A stretch of DNA of 64,000 nucleotides from NCBI RefSeq assembly GCF_030238365.1, contig NZ_JASSOT010000065.1, positions 177,918 through 241,917 of the forward strand. The letters run 5' to 3'. The position numbers and the translations under genes are program-made. Below, piece by piece: positions 19,288 through 30,268 of the stretch. The DNA is from Lelliottia wanjuensis (GTDB taxonomy: Bacteria > Pseudomonadota > Gammaproteobacteria > Enterobacterales > Enterobacteriaceae). The first letter of the stretch is position 1; each line of letters opens with the position of its first letter. The notes beneath the pieces are model-generated. The model made no database searches. It was not told the origin of the DNA and saw only the letters and a list, made by a program, of their open reading frames with translations.

Positions 19288-22200
19288 TGATTGAACGCGG
19301 TAAATTTCGTTCGCTAACGCTGGTTAACTGGAACGGTTTCTTCGCCCGAACCTTCGATCTGGATGAGCTGGTCACGACGCTCTCCGGCGGTAACGGGGCG
19401 GGTAAATCCACCACCATGGCGGCATTCGTCACGGCGCTGATCCCCGATTTGACGCTGCTGCACTTCCGTAATACCACCGAAGCGGGCGCGACAAGCGGTT
19501 CCCGCGATAAAGGTCTGCACGGTAAGCTGAAAGCGGGCGTCTGTTATTCGGTGCTGGATGTCATTAACTCCCGCCATCAGCGCGTGGTGGTCGGTGTGCG
19601 TCTGCAGCAAATTGCGGGTCGCGACCGTAAAGTCGACATCAAACCCTTCGCCATTCAGGGGCTGCCGACCTCGGTTCAACCGACCTCTTTGCTGACGGAA
19701 ACTCTGAACGATCGTCAGGCGCGCGTGCTGCCGCTCAACGAACTGAAGGACAAACTCGAAGCAATCGAAGGCGTCCAGTTCAAGCAGTTCAACTCGATTA
19801 CCGATTACCACTCGCTGATGTTCGATCTGGGCGTTGTCGCGCGTCGTCTGCGCACCGCATCGGACCGTAGCAAATACTATCGCCTGATTGAAGCCTCCCT
19901 CTACGGCGGGATCTCCAGCGCCATTACCCGCTCCCTGCGCGACTACCTGTTGCCAGAAAACAGCGGCGTGCGTAAAGCCTTCCAGGACATGGAAGCGGCG
20001 CTGCGCGAAAACCGCATGACGCTCGAAGCGATCCGCGTGACCCAGTCTGACCGCGACCTGTTCAAACATCTGATCAGCGAAGCGACTAACTACGTGGCGG
20101 CGGACTATATGCGCCACGCCAACGAGCGTCGCATTCATCTGGATAAAGCGCTGGAGTATCGCCGCGAGCTGTTCACCTCGCGTAAACAGCTGGTGGCCGA
20201 GCAGTATAAACACGTTGAGATGGCCCGCGAGCTGGGCGAACACAACGGCGCGGAAGGGGATCTCGAAGCCGATTATCAGGCCGCCAGCGACCACCTGAAT
20301 CTGGTGCAAACAGCCCTGCGTCAGCAGGAGAAAATCGAACGCTACGAAGCCGATCTCGATGAGCTGCAGATCCGTCTCGAAGAACAAAATGAAGTGGTGG
20401 CCGAAGCCGCCGACATGCAGGAAGAGAAAGAGGCGCGCGCTGAAGCCGCTGAGCTTGAAGTGGATGAGCTGAAAAACCAGCTGGCCGACTATCAGCAGGC
20501 GCTCGATGTTCAGCAAACCCGCGCCATTCAGTACACTCAGGCGTTACAGGCGCTGCAACGCGCGAAAGAGCTGTGCCATCTTCCGGATTTAACGCCGGAC
20601 AGTGCCGACGAGTGGCTGGAGACCTTCCAGGCAAAAGAACAGGAAGCGACGGAGAAATTACTCTCCCTCGATCAGAAAATGAGCGTGGCGCAAGCGGCGC
20701 ACAGTCAGTTTGAGCAGGCGTACCAGCTGGTCGCGGCGATCAACGGCCCGCTGGCGCGCAGTGATGCCTGGGAAGTGGCGCGTGAATTGCTGCGCGACGG
20801 CGTCAACCAGCGCCATCTGGCGGAGCAGGTGCAGCCGCTGCGCATGCGTCTGAACGAGCTGGAACAGCGTCTGCGTGAACAGCAGGAGGCCGAACGCCTG
20901 CTGGCTGAATTCTGCAAGCGTCAGGGCAAGCATGTCGATATCGACGACCTGGAAACTCTGCATCAGGAGCTGGAAGCGCGCATCGCGTCTCTGTCCGACA
21001 GCGTCTCCAGCGCCAGCGAGCAGCGTATGGTGCTGCGCCAGGAGCTGGAACAGCTTCAGTCGCGTACTCAGACTCTGCTGCAACGAGCTCCTGTCTGGCT
21101 GGCTGCGCAGAGCAGCCTGAACCAGCTGAGCGAGCAGTGCGGCGAAGAGTTCGAATCCAGCTCTGAAGTGACCGAATATCTGCAACAGTTGCTGGAGCGC
21201 GAGCGTGAAGCCATTGTTGAGCGCGACGAAGTCGGCGCGCGTAAAAACGCTGTTGATGAAGAAATTGAACGCCTAAGTCAGCCAGGCGGCGCGGAAGATG
21301 CCCGTCTGAATGCGCTGGCGGAACGTTTTGGCGGCGTGCTGCTGTCCGAAATCTACGACGACGTCAGCCTTGAAGATGCGCCGTATTACTCCGCGCTGTA
21401 TGGCCCGTCCCGTCATGCGATCGTCGTTCCAGATTTGTCGCTGATTGCCGATCAGTTGGAAGGGCTGGAAGAGTGCCCGGAAGATCTCTATCTGATCGAA
21501 GGGGATCCTCAGTCCTTCGATGACAGCGTGTTCAACGTCGATGAGCTGGAAAAAGCTGTGGTGGTGAAAGTCGCCGACCGCCAGTGGCGCTACTCTCGCT
21601 TCCCGACGCTGCCGATCTTTGGCCGCGCCGCGCGTGAAAACCGTATCGAAAGCCTGCACGCGGAACGTGAAACGCTGTCTGAACGCTTCGCGACGCTGTC
21701 GTTTGACGTGCAGAAAACCCAGCGTTTACACCAGGCGTTCAGCCGCTTTATCGGCAGCCACGTGGCCGTGGCCTTTGAGGCCGACCCAGAAGCTGAAATC
21801 CGTAAACTGAACACCCGCCGCGGCGAACTGGAACGAACCCTGAGCAATCATGAAAATGATAATCAGCAGAGCCGCGTGCAGTTTGAACAGGCCAAAGAGG
21901 GCGTCGCTGCCCTGAACCGTATCCTGCCGCGTCTGAATCTGCTGGGTGACGAAACCCTGGCCGATCGCGTGGATGAAATTCAGGAACGTCTGGATGAAGC
22001 CCAGGAAGCCGCGCGTTTTGTGCAGCAGCACGGCAACCAGCTCGCGAAGCTGGAGCCGGTGCTGTCGGTTCTGCAAAGCGACCCGGAACAGTACGAACAG
22101 CTGAAAGAAGATTACGCCTACTCCCAGCAGATGCAGCGTGATGCGCGCCAGCAGGCGTTTGCCCTGACCGAAGTGGTGCAGCGTCGTGCGCACTTCGGTT

Positions 22201-23735
22201 ACAGCGACTCGGCAGAAATGCTGAGCGGCAACAGCGATTTGAACGAAAAATTGCGCCAGCGTCTGGAGCAGGCGGAAGCGGAGCGTAGCCGCAGCCGCGA
22301 TGCCCTGCGCAGCCACGCCGCGCAGCTCGGCCAGTACAATCAGGTTCTGGCGTCGCTGAAAAGCTCCTTCGATACCAAGAAAGAGCTGCTCACCGACCTG
22401 CATAAAGAGCTGCAGGATATCGGCGTTCGCGCGGACAGCGGGGCGGAAGAGCGCGCGAGAATTCGTCGCGACGAACTGCACAGCCAGCTGAGCAACAACC
22501 GTACCCGTCGTCATCAGCTGGAAAAAGCCCTGACCCTGTGCGAAGCGGAGATGGATAACCTGACCCGTCGCCTGCGCAAGCTGGAACGCGATTATCACGA
22601 AATGCGCGAGCAGGTCGTGACCGCCAAAGCGGGCTGGTGTGCGGTCATGCGACTGGTGAAAGACAGCGGCGTTGAACGTCGTCTGCACCGTCGCGAGCTG
22701 GCTTACCTCTCGGGTGATGAGCTGCGTTCGATGTCGGATAAGGCGCTGGGTGCCCTGCGCCCTGCAGTGGCAGACAACGAACATCTGCGTGATGTGCTGC
22801 GTATGTCTGAAGATCCGAAACGTCCTGAGCGTAAAATTCAGTTCTTCGTGGCGGTTTATCAGCACCTGCGTGAACGTATTCGTCAGGACATCATCCGTAC
22901 GGACGATCCGGTCGAAGCCATCGAACAGATGGAAATCGAGCTGGGCCGCCTGACGGAAGAGCTGACCTCTCGCGAGCAGAAGCTGGCGATCAGCTCCCGC
23001 AGCGTGGCGAACATTATTCGCAAAACCATCCAGCGCGAGCAGAACCGTATTCGCATGCTCAATCAGGGCCTGCAGAGCGTGTCGTTCGGCCAGGTGAACA
23101 GCGTGCGTCTGAACGTCAACGTTCGTGAAGCGCACGCCACTCTGCTGGATGTGCTCTCGGAGCAGCACGAACAGCATCAGGATCTGTTCAACAGCAACCG
23201 CCTGACCTTCTCGGAAGCGCTGGCGAAGCTTTATCAGCGTCTGAATCCGCAGATCGATATGGGCCAGCGCACGCCGCAAACCATCGGTGAAGAGCTGCTG
23301 GATTACCGTAACTATCTGGAAATGGAAGTTGAGGTTAACCGTGGTTCCGACGGCTGGCTGCGCGCAGAGTCTGGCGCGCTCTCTACCGGGGAGGCGATCG
23401 GTACCGGGATGTCGATTCTGGTAATGGTCGTGCAGAGCTGGGAAGATGAAGCGCGACGCCTGCGCGGCAAGGATATCTCGCCGTGCCGTCTGCTGTTCCT
23501 CGATGAGGCTGCGCGACTCGATGCCCGTTCCATCGCCACGCTGTTTGAGCTGTGTGACCGTCTGGATATGCAGCTGATTATCGCGGCACCTGAAAACATC
23601 AGTCCGGAAAAAGGCACGACCTACAAACTGGTGCGTAAGGTGTTCAATAATACCGAGCACGTACACGTCGTGGGCCTGCGCGGTTTTGCACCGCAGCCGC
23701 CGGAGTCGTTACCGGGTACGGCAGACGCGTCGTAA
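19287..23735 (+). CDS. mukB: Chromosome partition protein MukB (SMC-like condensin)
   Basis: MukB is the SMC-like ATPase of the enterobacterial condensin that compacts and helps segregate the chromosome, and it binds topoisomerase IV. The 1482-residue protein (E. coli 1486) has Walker [10 protein letters not shown] at residues 34-42, long antiparallel coiled coils rich in Glu, Gln, Arg and Leu on both sides of a hinge near residues 645-780, and a C-terminal ABC half with the [15 protein letters not shown] signature and the [11 protein letters not shown]alker B. It is the last gene of the cmoM-mukFEB operon and is followed by a terminator. Confidence 0.99.
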   Translation: MIERGKFRSLTLVNWNGFFARTFDLDELVTTLSGGNGAGKSTTMAAFVTALIPDLTLLHFRNTTEAGATSGSRDKGLHGKLKAGVCYSVLDVINSRHQRVVVGVRLQQIAGRDRKVDIKPFAIQGLPTSVQPTSLLTETLNDRQARVLPLNELKDKLEAIEGVQFKQFNSITDYHSLMFDLGVVARRLRTASDRSKYYRLIEASLYGGISSAITRSLRDYLLPENSGVRKAFQDMEAALRENRMTLEAIRVTQSDRDLFKHLISEATNYVAADYMRHANERRIHLDKALEYRRELFTSRKQLVAEQYKHVEMARELGEHNGAEGDLEADYQAASDHLNLVQTALRQQEKIERYEADLDELQIRLEEQNEVVAEAADMQEEKEARAEAAELEVDELKNQLADYQQALDVQQTRAIQYTQALQALQRAKELCHLPDLTPDSADEWLETFQAKEQEATEKLLSLDQKMSVAQAAHSQFEQAYQLVAAINGPLARSDAWEVARELLRDGVNQRHLAEQVQPLRMRLNELEQRLREQQEAERLLAEFCKRQGKHVDIDDLETLHQELEARIASLSDSVSSASEQRMVLRQELEQLQSRTQTLLQRAPVWLAAQSSLNQLSEQCGEEFESSSEVTEYLQQLLEREREAIVERDEVGARKNAVDEEIERLSQPGGAEDARLNALAERFGGVLLSEIYDDVSLEDAPYYSALYGPSRHAIVVPDLSLIADQLEGLEECPEDLYLIEGDPQSFDDSVFNVDELEKAVVVKVADRQWRYSRFPTLPIFGRAARENRIESLHAERETLSERFATLSFDVQKTQRLHQAFSRFIGSHVAVAFEADPEAEIRKLNTRRGELERTLSNHENDNQQSRVQFEQAKEGVAALNRILPRLNLLGDETLADRVDEIQERLDEAQEAARFVQQHGNQLAKLEPVLSVLQSDPEQYEQLKEDYAYSQQMQRDARQQAFALTEVVQRRAHFGYSDSAEMLSGNSDLNEKLRQRLEQAEAERSRSRDALRSHAAQLGQYNQVLASLKSSFDTKKELLTDLHKELQDIGVRADSGAEERARIRRDELHSQLSNNRTRRHQLEKALTLCEAEMDNLTRRLRKLERDYHEMREQVVTAKAGWCAVMRLVKDSGVERRLHRRELAYLSGDELRSMSDKALGALRPAVADNEHLRDVLRMSEDPKRPERKIQFFVAVYQHLRERIRQDIIRTDDPVEAIEQMEIELGRLTEELTSREQKLAISSRSVANIIRKTIQREQNRIRMLNQGLQSVSFGQVNSVRLNVNVREAHATLLDVLSEQHEQHQDLFNSNRLTFSEALAKLYQRLNPQIDMGQRTPQTIGEELLDYRNYLEMEVEVNRGSDGWLRAESGALSTGEAIGTGMSILVMVVQSWEDEARRLRGKDISPCRLLFLDEAARLDARSIATLFELCDRLDMQLIIAAPENISPEKGTTYKLVRKVFNNTEHVHVVGLRGFAPQPPESLPGTADAS

Positions 23736-23748
23736 CGCGTTTTTGATG

Positions 23749-23779
23749 AAAAGGGCGGCACAAGGGTGCTGCCCTTTTT
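23749..23779 (+). terminator. mukB terminator
   Basis: A 13-bp stem with one G-U pair (23749-23761 with 23766-23778) over a four-base loop ends in T residues. It closes the muk operon. Confidence 0.88.
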
Positions 23780-23917
23780 ATTTGCTTAACTTGCACTTCA
23801 CGCTGCGTTATCTTTAAACTTCTTTACATAAGGTAAGGCAGTAGCGTCTGTGCCTTTCTATAATGAAGAAAAGCCCCGGTGTTGTGGGCTGGTCGTAAAG
23901 CAAACAGGGGGCAAGGG

Positions 23918-25741
23918 ATGTTGCTAAAGAAAATTCATGGTCGTCAGCTGTCCGCACTCAGTGTGTGCCTGACGTTAATATTTGCTCCACTGTTTAATGC
24001 TCGGGCCGATGAGCCTGAAGTGGTTCCCGTCGACAGTTCTGCAACGATGGGCGCACAGCCGACTTCGCTGCTACAGCCGCTGGAGCAATCCAGTGCGACC
24101 GCCATTATGGCGGGCATCAAACAGCTGCCGGCCGATGTGGACACACCAGCGCTGCGCCAGCAGCTGCAAACCGGACTGCCTGCGGGATATACGCCCGCTT
24201 ATCTTAATCAGCTCACCTTAATCTATGCCGCGCGCGACATGAAGCCGATGTGGGAAGACCGCGATGCCGTCCGTGCCTTCCAGCAACAGCTGGCGGAAGT
24301 GGCCATCGCCGGTTTTCAGCCGCAGTTTACCGCCTGGGTGGAGCTTCTGACCGACCCGACCGTGACGGGCATGGCGCGTGATGTTGTCCTGTCTGACGCC
24401 ATGATGGGCTATCTGCAGTTCGTGGCGGGGATTCCGGTCAACGGCAACCGCTGGCTGTACAGTGAAAAGCCTTACAAGCTGTCGACGCCTGCGCTTTCGG
24501 TGATTAACCAGTGGCAGGTGGCGCTGGACAAAGGGACGCTGCCGCGCTTTATCGCGAGCCTGGCTCCGGCGCATCCTCAATATGCCACGATGCACCAGTC
24601 GTTATTGCAGCTGGTGGCCGATACTCGTCCGTGGCCTCAGCTCAAAAGCACTGCCTCACTGCGCCCTGGCCAGTGGAGTAGCGATGTTCCTGCGCTGCGC
24701 GAAATCCTGCGTCGTACCGGTGAGTCTGATGCAGGGGCGAAAATCGCGCTGCCGGGCGATGATCCCCAGAGCGTGGTGGTCAGTCCATCTGCGCCTGTCG
24801 TGAAGAAAAAATCCGCTGTGCCAGCCGATAAACCTGCGGCCTACGACCGTGAACTGGTTGCCGCCGTGAAGGCGTTTCAGGCTGCGCAGGGACTGGGTGC
24901 CGACGGAGTGATTGGGCAGTCGACGCGCGACTGGCTGAATGTCTCTCCGGCGCAGCGCGCAGGCGTGCTGGCGTTGAATATTCAGCGCTTACGTTTGCTT
25001 CCGGGCACCTTATCCACCGGCATTATGGTCAACATTCCGGCCTACTCGCTGGTCTATTACCAGAATGGTAGTGAAGTGCTGGCCTCCCGCGTGATTGTGG
25101 GCCGTCCGGATCGCAAAACGCCGATGATGAGCAGTGCGCTGAACAACGTGGTGGTCAACCCGCCGTGGAACGTGCCGCCGACTCTCGCGCGAAAAGACAT
25201 CCTGCCGAAAGTGTGGAATGACCCGGGTTATCTCGAACGTCACGGCTACACGATGATGCGTGGCTGGAACAGCAACCAGCCGATTGATCCGTATCAGGTC
25301 GACTGGTCAACGATCACGGCGTCGAACCTGCCTTTCCGCTTCCAGCAGGCGCCGGGCGAGCGTAACTCGCTGGGTCGGTACAAGTTCAATATGCCAAGTT
25401 CGGATGCGATCTATCTGCACGATACGCCGAACCATAACCTGTTCCAGAAAGATACGCGCGCCCTGAGTTCCGGCTGTGTTCGAGTTAATAAAGCGTCTGA
25501 ACTGGCTAATATGCTGCTGGGGGATGCGGGCTGGAACGACACGCGGATTTCCGATGCGCTGAAAGAAGGGAACACGCGCTACGTGAATATTCGGCAAAAT
25601 ATTCCGGTCAATCTTTACTACCTGACGGCGTTTGTCGGCGCCGATGGGCGGACCCAATATCGTACAGATATTTACAATTATGATCTCACCGCGCGATCCG
25701 GCGCACAAATTTTGCCAAAAGCTGAACAATTAATCAGGTAA
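23918..25741 (+). CDS. ldtD: L,D-transpeptidase LdtD
   Basis: LdtD (YcbB) makes 3-3 crosslinks between diaminopimelate residues in peptidoglycan, bypassing beta-lactam-sensitive transpeptidases and strengthening the wall under outer membrane stress. The 607-residue protein has an N-terminal signal sequence (about 1-31, ending ARA), a peptidoglycan-binding domain near 315-345 ([22 protein letters not shown]), and the YkuD domain with HDTPNHNLF and catalytic Cys520 in [12 protein letters not shown] 23918 follows CAAGGG and aligns with the E. coli start. A TATAAT at 23859-23864 could be its -10. E. coli ldtD is a Cpx target; I did not find a convincing CpxR box. Confidence 0.96.
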   Translation: MLLKKIHGRQLSALSVCLTLIFAPLFNARADEPEVVPVDSSATMGAQPTSLLQPLEQSSATAIMAGIKQLPADVDTPALRQQLQTGLPAGYTPAYLNQLTLIYAARDMKPMWEDRDAVRAFQQQLAEVAIAGFQPQFTAWVELLTDPTVTGMARDVVLSDAMMGYLQFVAGIPVNGNRWLYSEKPYKLSTPALSVINQWQVALDKGTLPRFIASLAPAHPQYATMHQSLLQLVADTRPWPQLKSTASLRPGQWSSDVPALREILRRTGESDAGAKIALPGDDPQSVVVSPSAPVVKKKSAVPADKPAAYDRELVAAVKAFQAAQGLGADGVIGQSTRDWLNVSPAQRAGVLALNIQRLRLLPGTLSTGIMVNIPAYSLVYYQNGSEVLASRVIVGRPDRKTPMMSSALNNVVVNPPWNVPPTLARKDILPKVWNDPGYLERHGYTMMRGWNSNQPIDPYQVDWSTITASNLPFRFQQAPGERNSLGRYKFNMPSSDAIYLHDTPNHNLFQKDTRALSSGCVRVNKASELANMLLGDAGWNDTRISDALKEGNTRYVNIRQNIPVNLYYLTAFVGADGRTQYRTDIYNYDLTARSGAQILPKAEQLIR

Positions 25742-25916
25742 ATGAAGTAGTTCGGGAAAATTGATTGTCGTAAGTTATGGTAGAGAAGGGGCAATATCGC
25801 TGTAAGCCCCGTCTTTACTGGGGTTGGGCACCTTGACGCCAACAGTTCTGGCAGTTATGGTGCCCTTCGTGCGCTAAGCATATTTACGATAACATTGACC
25901 TGTAGACCTGATTATC
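25742..25916 (+). promoter_or_regulatory. Structured leader between ldtD and mepK
   Basis: This 175-base gap holds a GGGGC (25788-25792)/GCCCC (25806-25810) hairpin, an alternative CCCC (25807-25810)/GGGG (25820-25823) hairpin using the same C run, and a GGCACC (25827-25832)/GGTGCC (25859-25864) stem with inner GCCA/TGGC pairs. None has a T run, so they look more like a structured leader than terminators. Confidence 0.35.
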
Positions 25917-26468
25917 ATGGACAAATTTGACGCTAATCGCCGCAAGCTGCTGGCGCTAGGTGGTGTTGCGCTGGGCGCAGCGGCCATCTTACCGACGCCA
26001 GCATTTGCCACCCTCTCGACACCACGTCCGCGTATTTTAACGCTCAACAATCTTCACACCGGTGAGACGTTGAAAGCGGAGTTTTTCGATGGCAGAGGCT
26101 ATATTCAGGATGAATTAGCAAGACTCAACCATTTTTTCCGTGATTACCGCGCGAATAAAATCAAAGCCATCGACCCAGGATTGTTTGATCAGCTTTTCCG
26201 CCTCCAGGGCCTGCTCGGAACCCGCAAGCCGGTGCAACTCGTTTCCGGTTATCGCTCTATTGATACCAATAACGAACTGCGCGCCCATAGCCGTGGGGTA
26301 GCCAAAAAAAGCTACCACACCAAAGGACAGGCGATGGATTTTCACATCGAAGGCGTTTCATTAGCCAATATTCGCAAAGCTGCGTTATCTATGCGCGCAG
26401 GTGGTGTAGGATATTACCCACGTAGCAACTTTGTGCATATTGATACCGGGCCAGCACGGCACTGGTAA
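25917..26468 (+). CDS. mepK: MepK, peptidoglycan endopeptidase
   Basis: MepK (YcbK) is a periplasmic murein endopeptidase of the DUF882/peptidase M15-like family; in E. coli it prefers the 3-3 crosslinks made by L,D-transpeptidases such as LdtD just upstream. The 183-residue product starts with a twin-arginine signal (NRRKLLALGGVALGAAAIL, cleavage after AFA). Zinc ligands lie in SYHTKGQAMDFH and NFVHIDTGPARHW. The gene pair ldtD-mepK places a maker and a cutter of the same bond side by side. gloC follows after 15 bases. Confidence 0.94.
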   Translation: MDKFDANRRKLLALGGVALGAAAILPTPAFATLSTPRPRILTLNNLHTGETLKAEFFDGRGYIQDELARLNHFFRDYRANKIKAIDPGLFDQLFRLQGLLGTRKPVQLVSGYRSIDTNNELRAHSRGVAKKSYHTKGQAMDFHIEGVSLANIRKAALSMRAGGVGYYPRSNFVHIDTGPARHW

Positions 26469-26483
26469 TAATGAAGGAGCAGT

Positions 26484-27131
26484 ATGAACTATCGTATTAT
26501 TCCGGTGACTGCGTTCTCCCAGAACTGTTCATTAATCTGGTGTGAACAAACCAAACTGGCCGCGCTTGTCGATCCCGGCGGAGATGCTGAGAAGATCAAG
26601 CAGGAAGTCGAAGCGTCCGGCGTGACGCTGATGCAGATTTTGCTGACCCATGGCCATCTTGACCATGTGGGGGCTGCGGCGGAGCTGGCACAACATTACG
26701 GTGTGCCCGTGATTGGACCGGAAAAAGAAGATGAGTTCTGGCTGCAGGGTTTACCTGCCCAAAGCCGGATGTTTGGCCTCGATGAGTGTCAGCCTTTGAC
26801 GCCCGATCGTTGGCTGAATGAAGGCGAGAGCGTTAGCGTCGGAAACGTGACGCTTCAGGTATTGCACTGCCCGGGCCACACGCCGGGGCATATCGTCTTC
26901 TTTGACGACCAGTCACGGTTGCTCGTTTCGGGCGATGTGATTTTCAAAGGCGGCGTAGGACGCAGCGACTTCCCTCGCGGCGACCACGGTCAGTTGATCC
27001 AGTCGATTAAACAGAAGTTACTGCCGTTAGGCGATGATGTGACGTTTATTCCAGGGCACGGCCCGATGTCGACGTTAGGATATGAGCGGGTACATAACCC
27101 GTTCCTACAGGATGAAATGCCTGTCTGGTAA
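26484..27131 (+). CDS. gloC: GloC, type II glyoxalase-like metallo-hydrolase
   Basis: GloC (YcbL) is a cytoplasmic metallo-beta-lactamase-fold hydrolase with hydroxyacylglutathione hydrolase activity, the second step of methylglyoxal detoxification. The 215 residues equal E. coli. Metal ligands are visible in THGHLDHVG (near residue 55), [14 protein letters not shown] and the late [18 protein letters not shown] stands before the start. mgsA, which makes methylglyoxal, lies elsewhere in the window (62.0 kb), so the two are not co-transcribed. Confidence 0.95.
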   Translation: MNYRIIPVTAFSQNCSLIWCEQTKLAALVDPGGDAEKIKQEVEASGVTLMQILLTHGHLDHVGAAAELAQHYGVPVIGPEKEDEFWLQGLPAQSRMFGLDECQPLTPDRWLNEGESVSVGNVTLQVLHCPGHTPGHIVFFDDQSRLLVSGDVIFKGGVGRSDFPRGDHGQLIQSIKQKLLPLGDDVTFIPGHGPMSTLGYERVHNPFLQDEMPVW

Positions 27132-27139
27132 ATCCCATT

Positions 27140-27168
27140 AAAAAAGCCTGCATAATGCAGGCTTTTTT
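27140..27168. terminator. Bidirectional terminator between gloC and aspC
   Basis: A long near-perfect palindrome (AAAAAAGCCTGC with GCAGGCTTTTTT) has A run on one side and T run on the other. It can end both the plus-strand gloC transcript and the minus-strand aspC transcript. Confidence 0.9.
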
Positions 27169-27200
27169 GTAGGTCGGGTAAGCGTAAGCGCCACCCGACA
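27169..27200. repeat. REP-like palindromic element
   Basis: GTCGGGT (27173-27179) pairs with ACCCGAC (27193-27199) around an AAGCGTAAGCGCC core. This is the pattern of enterobacterial REP units (GTAGG...GCGC...CCTAC type) lying between two convergent genes. Confidence 0.7.
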
Positions 27201-27207
27201 GACTTTT

Positions 27208-28398
27208 TTACAGCACAGCCACAATCGCTTCGCACAGCGGCGCCATGTTGTCCGGCGTCATACCCGCCACGTTCACACGCCCTGAAGCCACAGCATACAC
27301 ACCAAACTCTTCGCGCAGACGCAGAACCTGCTCTTTAGTCAGGCCGCTGAACGAGAACATCCCGTTCTGTTTGATGATGAAGCTGAAGTCGCGATCCGCG
27401 CCTTTCTCCGCCAGCGTGTTCACGAACAGCAGGCGCATGCGCTGGATACGCTGACGCATGTCGTTCAGCTCTTGCTCCCAGATGGCGCGCAGGGCGTCAT
27501 TGCTGAGGATGGTCGCGACCACTGAGGCACCGTGTGCCGGTGGGTTGGAGTAGTTGGCACGAATGACCGACTTCATCTGGCTGAACGCGCGATCAACGGT
27601 TTGCTCATCGGCAGCCACCAGCGTACAGGCACCCACGCGCTCATTGTACAGGCCAAAGTTCTTGGAATAAGAACTCGCGACAATCAGTTCCTGATGAACA
27701 GCCGCAAAGGCGCGCAGGCCTTCAGCATCTTCTTCCAGACCGCGAGCAAAGCCCTGATAGGCGAAGTCGAACAGCGGCAGCCAGCCTTTTTCTACTGACA
27801 GTTTTGCCAGCTGTTCCCACTGCTCCAGCGTCGGATCAATACCGGTTGGATTGTGGCAGCAGCCATGGAACAGCACTACGTCACCGGCCTGGGCTTCGTT
27901 CAGGCTGGACAGCAATCCGTCGAAGTCCAGCGTGTGGTTCGCCGCGTCATAATAAGCATATTCGCGCACTTCCAGACCTGCAGAGTTAAACACGCTCTTA
28001 TGGTTCGGCCAGCTCGGGTTGCTCACCCAAACACGCTTCACAGAGGTGTTCTTCGCGAGGAAATCCGCCGCGACGCGTAATGCGCCGGTACCGCCAGGCG
28101 TCTGGGCTGTGCGGGCACGCTTATCGCTGATAATCGTGCTGCCTTTACCAAACAGCAGTTCCTGAGTGCAACGACCAAATTCCGGGATACCGTCGATACC
28201 GAGGTAGTTTTTGGTGTTTTCGTTTTCCAGCAGATACTGCTCAGCTTTTTTAACGCTGGTCAGGACCGGAGTCTTGCCGGTTTCATCTTTATAGACACCA
28301 ATACCCAGGTTGATTTTTCCAGGGCGGTCATCGGCACGAAACAGATCGGCCAGGCCCAGAATAGGGTCGGCAGGGGCGGCGGTAATGTTCTCAAACAT
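27208..28398 (-). CDS. aspC: Aspartate aminotransferase
   Basis: AspC interconverts oxaloacetate/glutamate and aspartate/2-oxoglutarate and also transaminates aromatic keto acids. It is PLP-dependent and cytoplasmic. The 396 residues equal the E. coli length. The Schiff-base lysine is K246 in [15 protein letters not shown] (K258 in pig numbering). [11 protein letters not shown] and the final arginine-containing RVNVAGM segment are present. It is read alone on the minus strand downstream of ompF, which has its own terminator. Confidence 0.98.
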   Translation of the reverse strand: MFENITAAPADPILGLADLFRADDRPGKINLGIGVYKDETGKTPVLTSVKKAEQYLLENENTKNYLGIDGIPEFGRCTQELLFGKGSTIISDKRARTAQTPGGTGALRVAADFLAKNTSVKRVWVSNPSWPNHKSVFNSAGLEVREYAYYDAANHTLDFDGLLSSLNEAQAGDVVLFHGCCHNPTGIDPTLEQWEQLAKLSVEKGWLPLFDFAYQGFARGLEEDAEGLRAFAAVHQELIVASSYSKNFGLYNERVGACTLVAADEQTVDRAFSQMKSVIRANYSNPPAHGASVVATILSNDALRAIWEQELNDMRQRIQRMRLLFVNTLAEKGADRDFSFIIKQNGMFSFSGLTKEQVLRLREEFGVYAVASGRVNVAGMTPDNMAPLCEAIVAVL

Positions 28399-28527
28399 GA
28401 CGAGGTTCCATTGTGATTACAGAAGTGAAATCCGCTATCAGGTTAACGGTAGATTTACAAAATGCCAACCGTTTGCGACAAAAAGCGTGCGCCTTTTCAA
28501 AAGACGCCATTTTTTTCTTTCAGCCAT

Positions 28528-28554
28528 AAAAAAACAGGACCGAAGTCCTGTTTT
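28528..28554 (-). terminator. ompF terminator
   Basis: A 10-bp perfect stem (28531-28540 with 28545-28554, loop CGAA) is followed on the minus strand by a T run, 28 bases after the ompF stop. Confidence 0.9.
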
Positions 28555-28582
28555 CTAGGCATTTAGCAGAGAGGGCTGCTTA

Positions 28583-29662
28583 TTAGAACTGGTAAACGAT
28601 ACCAACACCAGCCTGGTCGTCGGTAGACAGACCCACAGCGCGGGTGTAGTCGTTTTCGTCCAGCAGGTTGAAGCGGTAAGCCGCGTATACGTTCATGTTC
28701 TTGTTGAAGTAGTACCAGGTACCCAGCTCGATGTATTTCACCAGGTCAGCATCACCACCGCTGAAGCCATTACGGCCGGTCAGGTCTTTACCTTTAGACT
28801 GTACGTAGCCCAGGGATGGACGCAGGCCGAAGTCGAACTGGTACTGAACGACAGCTTCGATGTTCTGAGTTTTGTTCGCGAATTCGTCGTCGTTTTCACG
28901 AGTCATGTTACGAGATTCGCCGTACATAACAGATGCGTACACGTTGTTTGCATCATATTTAGCAGAAGTTGCCCAACCTTCAGCGCGTTTACCTTTGCCG
29001 TCCTGAGACTGTAAAGAAGAACGGTCAGAGTTGGTGTAAGCTGCGGTGACGTTGAAGCCTTCGCCGAAGTCATAGCCCAGAGAGTAGCTGCCGCCGTCGC
29101 CGTTCTGACGAGATGCGGTGTGGCCACTTTCGTTTTTGCCCTGGTATTGCAGACCCAGGTTCAGACCGTCAACCAGACCGAAGAAGTTGGAGTTACGGTA
29201 AGTTGCCAGACCGGTGCTACGGCCAGTCATGAAGTTGTCAGTTGCTGCCAGGGAGTCGCCACCCCAGATAACGAACATATCGGTAGAAGCCAGTGCATCG
29301 TAGAACGCACCGTAGTTACGGCCGTAATCGAATGAACCGTAGTCGCCGCCTTTCAGACCAGCGAATGCCAGACGAGTTTTAGTACCCTGAGCGCCTTCCT
29401 GAGCGGAAGCGTCCATGTTGTATTCCCACTGGCCGTAACCGGTCAGTTGGTCATTAACCTGGGTTTCACCTTTGAAGCCGATACGGGCATAGGTGGTGTC
29501 GTTGTTGTTAGAGTCGCCGTTGGTAGTCCACTGGTGTTCGCCTACAGCTTTACCGTAGAAGTCCAGTTTGTTGCCGTTTTTGTTATAGATTTCTGCAGCG
29601 TTTGCTGCACCGGCTACCAGCAGGGCAGGGATAACCACTGCCAGGATATTGCGCTTCATCAT
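28583..29662 (-). CDS. ompF: OmpF-type general porin
   Basis: This is a trimeric 16-strand outer membrane porin for small hydrophilic solutes. The 359 residues begin with a signal peptide (cleaved after ANA, mature [10 protein letters not shown]) and end in the outer membrane C-terminal signature VGIVYQF. It is named OmpF because of its place between aspC and asnS and its conserved ompF promoter and leader; the extracellular loops differ strongly from E. coli. The constriction loop L3 reads [11 protein letters not shown] where most relatives have PEFGGD, so the loop glutamate is replaced, while the D of TDM and the barrel arginines (YARIGF, TRLAF, MTGR) remain. Confidence 0.94.
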   Translation of the reverse strand: MMKRNILAVVIPALLVAGAANAAEIYNKNGNKLDFYGKAVGEHQWTTNGDSNNNDTTYARIGFKGETQVNDQLTGYGQWEYNMDASAQEGAQGTKTRLAFAGLKGGDYGSFDYGRNYGAFYDALASTDMFVIWGGDSLAATDNFMTGRSTGLATYRNSNFFGLVDGLNLGLQYQGKNESGHTASRQNGDGGSYSLGYDFGEGFNVTAAYTNSDRSSLQSQDGKGKRAEGWATSAKYDANNVYASVMYGESRNMTRENDDEFANKTQNIEAVVQYQFDFGLRPSLGYVQSKGKDLTGRNGFSGGDADLVKYIELGTWYYFNKNMNVYAAYRFNLLDENDYTRAVGLSTDDQAGVGIVYQF

Positions 29663-29770
29663 TATTTATTACCCTCATTGGTTTTTTTATGACACTCGCC
29701 ACTGCCGTCAATAAATTCTGTCAATAAATATTTCCGGAACTATTGATGAGAGTTAGGTGTCTTTATGTAT
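29663..29770 (-). promoter_or_regulatory. ompF 5' untranslated leader with MicF target
   Basis: Read on the minus strand, the roughly 110-base leader is almost the same as that of E. coli ompF, ending in GAGGGTAATAAATAATG. In E. coli the small RNA MicF pairs across the segment around the ribosome-binding site, so repression by MicF is expected here by conservation; the micF gene itself is not in this window. Confidence 0.7.
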
Positions 29771-29776
29771 CTGACA

Positions 29777-29833
29777 GGCATCTTTCCATTCATATAGCCG
29801 TTTCGCTAGCCTGAAAGTGCTACAAAGATAAAG
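29777..29833 (-). promoter_or_regulatory. ompF promoter with OmpR-type sites
   Basis: The minus strand carries the E. coli-like block from CTTTATCTTTGTAGCAC through TAGCGAAACG to GAATGGAAAGATGCC, which includes the weak -10 AAGATG (29779-29784) and the F1-F3 OmpR boxes known in E. coli. Osmoregulated control by EnvZ/OmpR is therefore likely. From 29834 to about 30220 the rest of the gap before asnS is AT-rich, and I see no gene in it. Confidence 0.75.
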
Positions 29834-30221
29834 ATTGAGTAACAAAAAGAAATAATGTGTAACTAAATGTGAATTATTGGGAACTTTGTGAAGCACCTCA
29901 AATTTCAGAACTGATTGCTGAATAAAAACACTAACCCATTCCTATATATATGAATTGCTTATATTTAATTTTGATAAAGGCGTTTCGTATCAACAGAAGT
30001 TAAACAACTCACTTTTTCTTATTGTTTACATTAGCCATCCAGGTGGCTGTGTAAGTGAGCGTTTTTTGTGCTAAAGCATTTCAATGGCATTAGGCGCAAT
30101 AAGAATGCGGTTTATTTTTTGTTCGTAGATGTTTCGTGGAAATAAAACGTAACAGGTGGAATATTTGGCGGGGTTGCAATTGGAAGTTACTGACTTTCGG
30201 CTGACATAAATTGACAGTACA

Positions 30222-30257
30222 GAATAAAATAACGGCCAGCAGTTGCTGGCCGTTATT
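30222..30257 (-). terminator. asnS terminator
   Basis: A 13-bp perfect stem (30228-30240 with 30245-30257, loop AGTT) lies 11 bases past the asnS stop on the minus strand and is followed by TTTTATT. Confidence 0.9.
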
Positions 30258-30268
30258 AATAGTTGCGC

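Noticed and set aside
21726..23666. 646-residue open frame opposite mukB
   Set aside because: It arises from GC-rich third positions of mukB; the predicted protein is His/Gln/Phe-rich with no family resemblance.
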